DNA of 64,000 nucleotides from Flaveria trinervia (lineage: Eukaryota > Streptophyta > Magnoliopsida > Asterales > Asteraceae): NCBI GenBank assembly GCA_025506515.1, contig CM046445.1, forward strand, positions 3,221,131 to 3,285,130. The letters are read 5' to 3'. The notes under the pieces were generated by a model, which saw only the letters and a list, made by a program, of their open reading frames with translations, searched no databases and was not told the DNA's origin. Below, in pieces: positions 58,263 to 64,000 of the stretch. A program made the position numbers and the translations under genes. Within the stretch, counting starts at the first letter, position 1, and every line of letters begins with the position of its first letter.

Positions 58263-58464
58263 AGTTTGATAATTTGTAGGTTAAACGTGTTTTGGCTGTA
58301 AAAACTCGAATTTTCACAAACCCTAATCGCCGTATGCTGGAACAACTAAACTTTATGGTCGGGAAACGTCTAAAACTCCGTTTGACATAAAAAGATTGCG
58401 TTTTTAGAGAAAAAACACAACTTTTGTATCAAAAACGGTTGAATCAACATGTAATCAAGAGCCA

Positions 58465-58480
58465 AAGCTCTAATACCACT
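58465..58480 (-). promoter_or_regulatory. Primer-binding site of copia (tRNA-iMet)
   Basis: On the - strand AGTGGTATTAGAGCTT follows the LTR directly; TGGTATTAGAGC fits the initiator-Met tRNA end. Confidence 0.85.
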
Positions 58481-59206
58481 TGTTAGGATCTGGTATTTGA
58501 ATGAAATACCTACTGATTAACATGTAAACCAAACCAAATAGTGCGGAATCCTATTTGATTGGCGATCCAATCAGTGAGAACGCACGCAGACACAATTGTG
58601 TATTGAATCTAATGTCAAGAATCGATCTACAGTGTTCTATGAACTTGGAGTATGAACTTAGAGGCTTCTGGACGGCTAAGGTACGTCTGGAGTCGAAGTG
58701 TATTCGGTGCTTACGTTTTTCCATGAATTAAGTGGTACTTATAGGTTAGGGTTGCTCATTCGGGCGACTGAACCATTAGCATGGTTCAGTCATGCGATTG
58801 AGTCATGCGGTTGGTCCATTCGCCCGACTGAGTGTTCAGTCGTGCGACTGAGCCATTCTTATGTGACAATCATACGACTGATCCAGTCTTCTGGTTCAGT
58901 CGTGCAACTGAGTCATTCGCATGAAGTTGTTCATGCGTATGGTCCATTAGCATGGGCCATTCGCATGATAACGTCATGTTATTAGTTTGAATGTATTAAA
59001 TGTCATAACAATATTTATATTAATTCAATCAACCACAAACCTATATAATCAAGTCAATATGCGTTAAAAAACTCATTAATGAAATATTAAACATTACAAA
59101 TCACAATCAAATATTCTCATTTCATTAAGTAACCAATATTACATCAGTGTAAGACATTCAAGACATATTGCATTAAGATCAGGATCTAGGTACATATGTC
59201 TCAACA
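58481..59206 (-). repeat. 5' LTR of copia element
   Basis: It pairs with 46604-47340. It lacks ~10 bp relative to it near 58620. The target duplication TTATG follows at 59207-59211, one base different from TTATA. Confidence 0.92.
58755..58975. repeat. CG-rich palindrome array in the copia 5' LTR
   Basis: TCAGTCG-TG-CGACTGA at 58836-58851 is a perfect 7-bp-arm palindrome. The array matches 46890-47101. Confidence 0.8.
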
Positions 59207-59894
59207 TTATGATTAAGGATTCAATTTAGAATGGAAGCATCATTGTAATAGGTTTTTAGGATAAAAGCGGTTTTGAGGGGAAGGCATTTAGAAAGATTTT
59301 TAAGGGTCATTAAGAGAAATAGGATAATGAGTTTAAGATTTCGGGGAACAAAATCAATGAAGAAACAAGTCAAAATAACAAGATGTTTCGAGTGTAAAGT
59401 TCGGTTTACAAACCAAAACATTACGTTGACTTATCAAAGTATTAGGTCAACTACAACCTTAATGAAGACATGCGTACCTATAAGCCGACACTCATCCAAA
59501 GGTTCCGAGGTAAGGCAAACGGATCCATCGGTTGATTTGGATTTATATGAATACCTTGCCTAGACAGAACACCTCGAGATACAGGCATCCCACTCTTCCA
59601 GCATTACATGTTTCAAGTTATAGGACATAGACTTTGACGAGACTTGAAAACCATGAATAACGATGCAAAGAAACATAATGCCTTAGAATATGATTTAAGG
59701 TTCGTGTGTGCATTAATAAGATTCAAGGTATAAGCATAAACACATAAGGTATATAATCATATAATCAAGTACAAACACATAAGGCACATAAAATCATATC
59801 TAAGCATATAAAATACATGAGAGGACTCATGTGTAAAGGTACGTAGTTATAGTCTAGGTCATTCCATTTCTAATAACCTAAATCCCTATAACCA
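59207..59894 (-). other. Internal segment of element 5, right of copia
   Basis: Noncoding leader-like DNA between the copia insertion and the primer site of element 5. A small + strand frame (59273-59563) has no recognised domain and is not called. Confidence 0.5.
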
Positions 59895-59911
59895 TGGCTC
59901 TGATACCAATC
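59895..59911 (-). promoter_or_regulatory. Primer-binding site of element 5 (tRNA-iMet)
   Basis: On the - strand GATTGGTATCAGAGCCA follows the LTR: an exact plant tRNA-iMet complement after three spacer bases. Confidence 0.87.
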
Positions 59912-62462
59912 TGTCACACCCAGATCGACGGCGGAATCATAGTAAACCTGAAACATGTTAAAATAAAAGGGTCAACTTTGAAAGTTGGTGAAATTTCCAT
60001 AGTTTGCAATACATAAGTATATAAAAGATAGCAATTCATGTTATAAGTTAGAGAGCAAAATAACTAGGGATGTAAGACAGAATGCACAATCAAACATTGA
60101 CAAAGTTTTACAAGTCTCAAACGTTTACAAGTATATACGATTAGCTAAGTGTACTTGGATCAACCAAGCAGGCTTGTTAGGCCCATAGATCTATGACATC
60201 GCCAGGCTAGAAATAGTTAATGATTGTACATATATTCGACATTACATGGTAGCTACAAAGTTCAACTAACCACAACACATAAGTAAATTGCCATAAATTT
60301 ACAAGAATCAAATGTTTCCAAGTGCAATGATTATAAGTAACATGTTTCACCTTAAAGTATGAAAATATGAAAAAGGGGTATAGAAATACTCACATAGAAA
60401 ATAAGTATAGAATGATGATAAGAGATTAAACGAGGCTCCAATGATTTCTTTTACGAGATACCTAACGTATATATATTCCAAGGTCAAGTTTAAAGGTAAG
60501 AGTAATGAATAAACGTGAACTAGGGTTTCAATTGGAAATTTGGGGGTTTAAATAGTTAAATGAAATAATGAATCGTTTATGTTTTGTTTTGAAAAAATAT
60601 AAATCAATTAAGACCAAGAATGATAGTGAATGATTCAATGATTTATTAATTTAATAAAGAGTAATACGAGGTGTAAATAGAATTAATGAATTAATTATTT
60701 AAAGATAATTGAATACATATTTAAATGACTTGTAGGATTTAAATCATTTTATAAAGTTTTTAAACCTTTAAATGATTTCTATAAAAATATTGCAATATCC
60801 AACAACTTAAAATAAGAAAGAAGAATAACAGATACATTATACTGTTTTATCAGTTTCAAGAGTTTAAATAAAAGTTAAGGAATCAATTTATTAACTAATA
60901 CGATATAACATCGTTAAATGATTAGATAATAATATCTAAATAATCATTTTTGTAGTTTATTATTCAAAGTATTTATAACATGTAGGTTTAATTATACGTT
61001 TGGAATAATTCAAGTTTGGGTTATAATATATTTATAACATATAAAAGATTTAATATTATTTTTATTATATTTTTATTCTTTAAATTAAAAATTATAAGTT
61101 TCAGAATTCTTGAAAATTAAATTAATAATTTTTAGATTATTTTTAGTTAACAAAATAATTTTATTTTGATTTGGTAATGTAATAACACCTTTATGAATTA
61201 TAAAATGTGAAAAAAAAACTAATTAAAAACAAAAGATGTTAGAGGCCTGGTTCGAACTCGGGACCTCTCGGTTACAAACCACGCCAATTACTAGTTGGGC
61301 TACAGCCCGATCTGGTTAAAAGTCCCATTACAATGTTTAAAAAGCATTAGTTTCAAAAACCCCCATTTCTCAAGAACCCTAGAATCAATTTGCATCAAAC
61401 TAACCACGAATTCGAAGTTGTTAATGGAATTAAAGTTAGGGCTTTGATTCGCCCAGTAAAACCGAGGTTATGTATAGATCTAATTACCTGGATTTGAAGA
61501 AGAAATCGGTGAGTAAGATGAACAGGATCGCGATTGTGGTAGATTTAGATTTGGATGATTCGTTGTGTTGTGATTCAATTAAACGTTGGAGAGCTTCGTA
61601 TGATGATGATGATCGATTGCCCTCTCTCAATTTTGAGTAATGGAACCCATAAGATGGACAAGGACTAAGTTGCAGGTTCGAATGAAATTGGTAATCAAAT
61701 GGTTTGATTGACTGCTTTGTTTGCGCGATTAATGGCTCAGAATAGTTTAGAGGACCGATTAGAACGTTTCCCATCATTCAAACAAATGAAATTCGAATAG
61801 TTACAGGATCAACGAGTTAAGGATTTGTATTGATGATTTCGGTTATAATTTATGATGTTAATGGTCGAATAATCTCGAGTAAACATGCCTTTAAGTTCGA
61901 AACCGATGTGCCACAGTTAATAGTCGGTTTAATCGCGTTTAAGTCGAGCGTTTTGGTGGTTTTGACCATCGTCGGAGCGATGATCAGAGGTGACCGGAGA
62001 AAAGGTCGACGGGAAGGGGGAATAGGGAGGGCGGTTTGGGGTTTTACACATTTGGCCCCTGTGGTTTTTAAAATTTATTATTTCATGTAAAAACTTTTAA
62101 ATTTAGTTTTAAAAATTACACATTCAACCCTAATCTTTATAACACTTATTTGAATAATAAACCAAATTAATTATTGTTAAATTTTATAATATTTATAAAA
62201 CTTGTAAGCTTTATAATTTGATTATTTATTGTTAATAATTAAAATTTATATTTACTCATAAATCTTTATTCATTTTATAACTTTATGAGAAAGAATTGCT
62301 TAAAAACCAGAAATTATCACAAGTTATTTAGATAATTAACAAATGAATAATTCAAAATATAAAATTACAAATTTAATACATTTGACTCATTACAATTATT
62401 ATAATAATTTTATAATAGTACTTAAAAATCGGGTTTTAACTTGGAAAATGGCGGATGTTACA
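59912..62462 (-). repeat. 5' LTR of element 5
   Basis: 2,551 bp, from TGTCACACCCAGATCG to GCGGATGTTACA on the + strand. It is complete; the left copy is truncated. No TATA box was fixed with confidence. Confidence 0.85.
61238..61307 (-). pseudogene. tRNA-like sequence in the right LTR of element 5
   Basis: Counterpart of 45295-45365. The B-box core GTTCGAACC is kept, while the T-stem has lost pairs (CCCGAG against CCAGGC). The A-box-like TAGCCCAACTAG has one change. Confidence 0.5.
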
Positions 62463-62606
62463 CGTGCCATCTCGTTGAACCTTGTGATGTACTGCTGGTG
62501 TGTCATGGTTCCCGCCTCCAGCTGCAGGAATTCTCTCTCGACTTTATCCAATTCTCTATGAGGACAGAACTTCTCAATCACCAACTTCTTTAGCTCTGAC
62601 CATCTC
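62463..62606 (-). pseudogene. Gag fragment of element 3
   Basis: On the - strand it encodes RWSELKKLVIEKFCPHREL and EREFLQLEAGTMTHQQYITR, near-identical to element 1 gag around 21480-21640. It is cut on the left by element 5 and on the right by element 6. Confidence 0.85.
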
Positions 62607-64000
62607 TGTGACACCCGGTAAATTTCCGTTATCAAACTCCGTTAGTTCCGTTAAGTCTTGCATGCACGTGTCGTAAACACACACTAGTCGTCGTTTAACG
62701 TTGGTGACCTAATAATAATTAGAAATGTTAAATTATTGATAATTTAACTGATTATGTAGTAATTGTATTATGCTTATTTGTTTGTGTGTTTTATATATTA
62801 ATTGTGAATTAATTGCGTAACGTGAAAACGTGTGTATTAATTCGTATGTTTGTGTTTTATAAAGATAAAATATATAATTGTTACCATGAGTTTATATGTT
62901 TATTATTGTAGTTAAAAACCATTTAAAAGTGTTTAAAAGAGTGCCTTTTTATAAAACGCAAAACACAAGGGTTTAAAGGGTAATTATGCAAAATTAACTA
63001 AATTAAAACAAAACCCTAACCCCCCACCCTCAATTTCAGCCGCAACCTCCCCTCTCCCATTCGAATTCAATCAAGATCAAGCAAGAAAGCTTTGGTTTGG
63101 ATCGATTTCAAGGCATACAACACATTAGAAGTCTCAATTTTGTTACTTTTCATGGATTAAAGGTTAGTTGGTGTTTTGTTTGCATGAAACTTGATGTGGC
63201 TGAAACCCTAGTTGCGAAATTGATGTTCTTGGTGTTGAGTTTTGATCAATTGATGATGTTAACATGTTAGTTAGATTGTATACATGCTAGTTAACGTCGA
63301 TTATGCAAGAAAGTTAGGATTTTGATGCATTGTTCGTAGGTTACTAAGAATAGTAACTTTATTTTGCATGTAATGTTGAATTATTGATGAATTGATGTTA
63401 TGGATATGTTCATGGTGATGATTAGATGTTAGATTGTTGTTGTGATCATTGGGAATTCAAGAACACATGTTATAGTTCATACATTACTAAAGATAGTAAC
63501 TTTATAGGATATGAATTGATGAGTTATGATGTTTGGATGTGTTGATCATGCTTAGATGTTGATATGAACTTGAATTGGTATATTATTAATGAATTCATGA
63601 ATGCGTGGATGTTTGATAGATTTTGGGATGTGCTTTCCCAAAACGGAAACTTTATTTGCACAAAGTTGGAAGGATGATAGTTTGAACATGTTTGGGATGT
63701 TAAGAGCATGTTAGTAAGTACATGGATGAATTCTAATGTGATAGAACATGTTAAATTAGTTGTATGGGATGCTTGGATAATCATGGGTGATGTTTGGACT
63801 TTGATGATCATGTATGAGGTTGATGTTGATTAGTAGTTAGGACATCATGTTTGGGACTGGAAATTGATTGTTGTGATGTTTGTTGAATGCAATGAACATG
63901 GTTAATGAATATGATCATGATCATCATACACGCGTGCAAATCTGAGGCTCCTACTTAGTAGGATTGGCAGGGTTTAGGATGTGAAGTCGTGAGTGGCTTC
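62607..64000 (+). mobile_element. Element 6: LTR start, runs off the window
   Basis: TGTGACACCCGGTAAATTTC begins here directly inside gag of element 3, a typical gypsy LTR start on the + strand. ATCTC (62602-62606) is the left half of its expected duplication. The remaining ~1.4 kb are noncoding and AT-rich, with repeated GATGTTNNNATGTT-type phrases near 63230-63900. The other end is outside the window. Confidence 0.6.

Larger units (their letters stand above)
46604..59206 (-). mobile_element. Copia element with extra 3' reading frame (SIRE/Maximus-like size)
   Basis: 12,603 bp with LTRs of 737 and 726 bp, target duplications TTATA/TTATG, a tRNA-iMet primer site and a purine tract. Order on the - strand is gag-PR-INT-RT-RH, the copia order, followed by ~4.4 kb containing an extra decayed frame. 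The large size, long gag and extra frame recall the SIRE/Maximus lineage. Coding parts carry several stops. Confidence 0.9.
44014..62462 (-). mobile_element. Element 5: long-LTR retroelement without coding sequence, split by copia
   Basis: LTR remnants at 44014-46184 and 59912-62462 match each other. A tRNA-iMet primer site beside the right one sets the - orientation. Only ~1.1 kb of internal DNA remains (46185-46603 and 59207-59911) and no gag or pol is recognisable. It is either a non-autonomous (LARD-like) element or one that lost its coding part with the inner edge of the left LTR. Its right LTR abuts gag of element 3. Confidence 0.75.
41445..62606 (-). mobile_element. Element 3: element-1-family copy, split by element 5 and copia
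   Basis: Left part 41445-44013 holds the LTR end, purine tract and pol back to RT. The right part, 62463-62606, holds a piece of gag. Both match element 1 (20909-22242 for gag). The DNA between them is element 5 with the copia element inside; the missing protease and RT start were deleted. The 5' LTR is not present, because element 6 follows. Confidence 0.75.

Noticed and set aside
59273..59563. Open frame of 96 codons on the + strand
   Set aside because: It lies in the internal region of a - strand retroelement, with no recognised domain and no homologue in the window.

Overview
The window is plant nuclear DNA: AT-rich, with initiator-Met-tRNA primed LTR retrotransposons, plant-type Helitrons and MITEs, and BAHD acyltransferase genes. 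The BAHD sequences and the retroelement lineages suggest a core eudicot, probably an Asteraceae species, but that assignment rests on recognition and was not searched. Nearly all of the window is transposable elements, most of them nested and decayed.

Host genes. Two related BAHD acyltransferase (vinorine-synthase-like) copies lie about 30 kb apart on the + strand. Copy 1 (969-2248) is broken only by one apparent base loss in a C-run near its 5' end. Copy 2 (31728-32979) shows the same base loss and several more frameshifts. Their 3' flanks are also homologous. A Mutator-like MITE (2450-2800) and a Helitron (2874-3427) entered the flank of copy 1 after the duplication.

Layout. 1-5540: copy 1, MITEs, a Helitron and AT-rich repeats. 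5541-24306: element 1, a Ty3/gypsy chromovirus on the - strand with 5-bp duplications AACGC, split by element 2 (9317-19659, also - strand, duplications TAAAC). 24307-31690: copia debris, an anonymous stretch, a solo LTR (27401-29326, duplications TTCTA) and a second Helitron end. 31728-33871: BAHD copy 2. 33872-41444: a gypsy LTR on the - strand, a repeat-rich fragment, and a 5'-truncated gypsy element 4 on the + strand. 41445-62606: a three-layer nest. Element 3 (same family as element 1) is interrupted by element 5 (long LTRs with a tRNA-like sequence, no coding sequence left), which is interrupted by a 12.6-kb copia element (46604-59206). 62607-64000: the start of another LTR running off the window.

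Most notable signals. (i) A short hairpin with a GGA-type loop lies 17-18 nt from the 3' LTR in four different chromovirus remnants, with compensatory arm changes. (ii) The leader of element 2 holds four ~73-bp repeats, each carrying a hairpin with loop GTGATW and covarying stems. (iii) Arrays of short CG-rich palindromes (TCAGTCG-NN-CGACTGA type) occur both in gypsy LTRs and in several places in the unrelated copia element. (iv) The copia element has a long decayed extra reading frame between pol and the 3' LTR that looks spliced. None of the retroelement polyproteins is intact, so none appears autonomous now.
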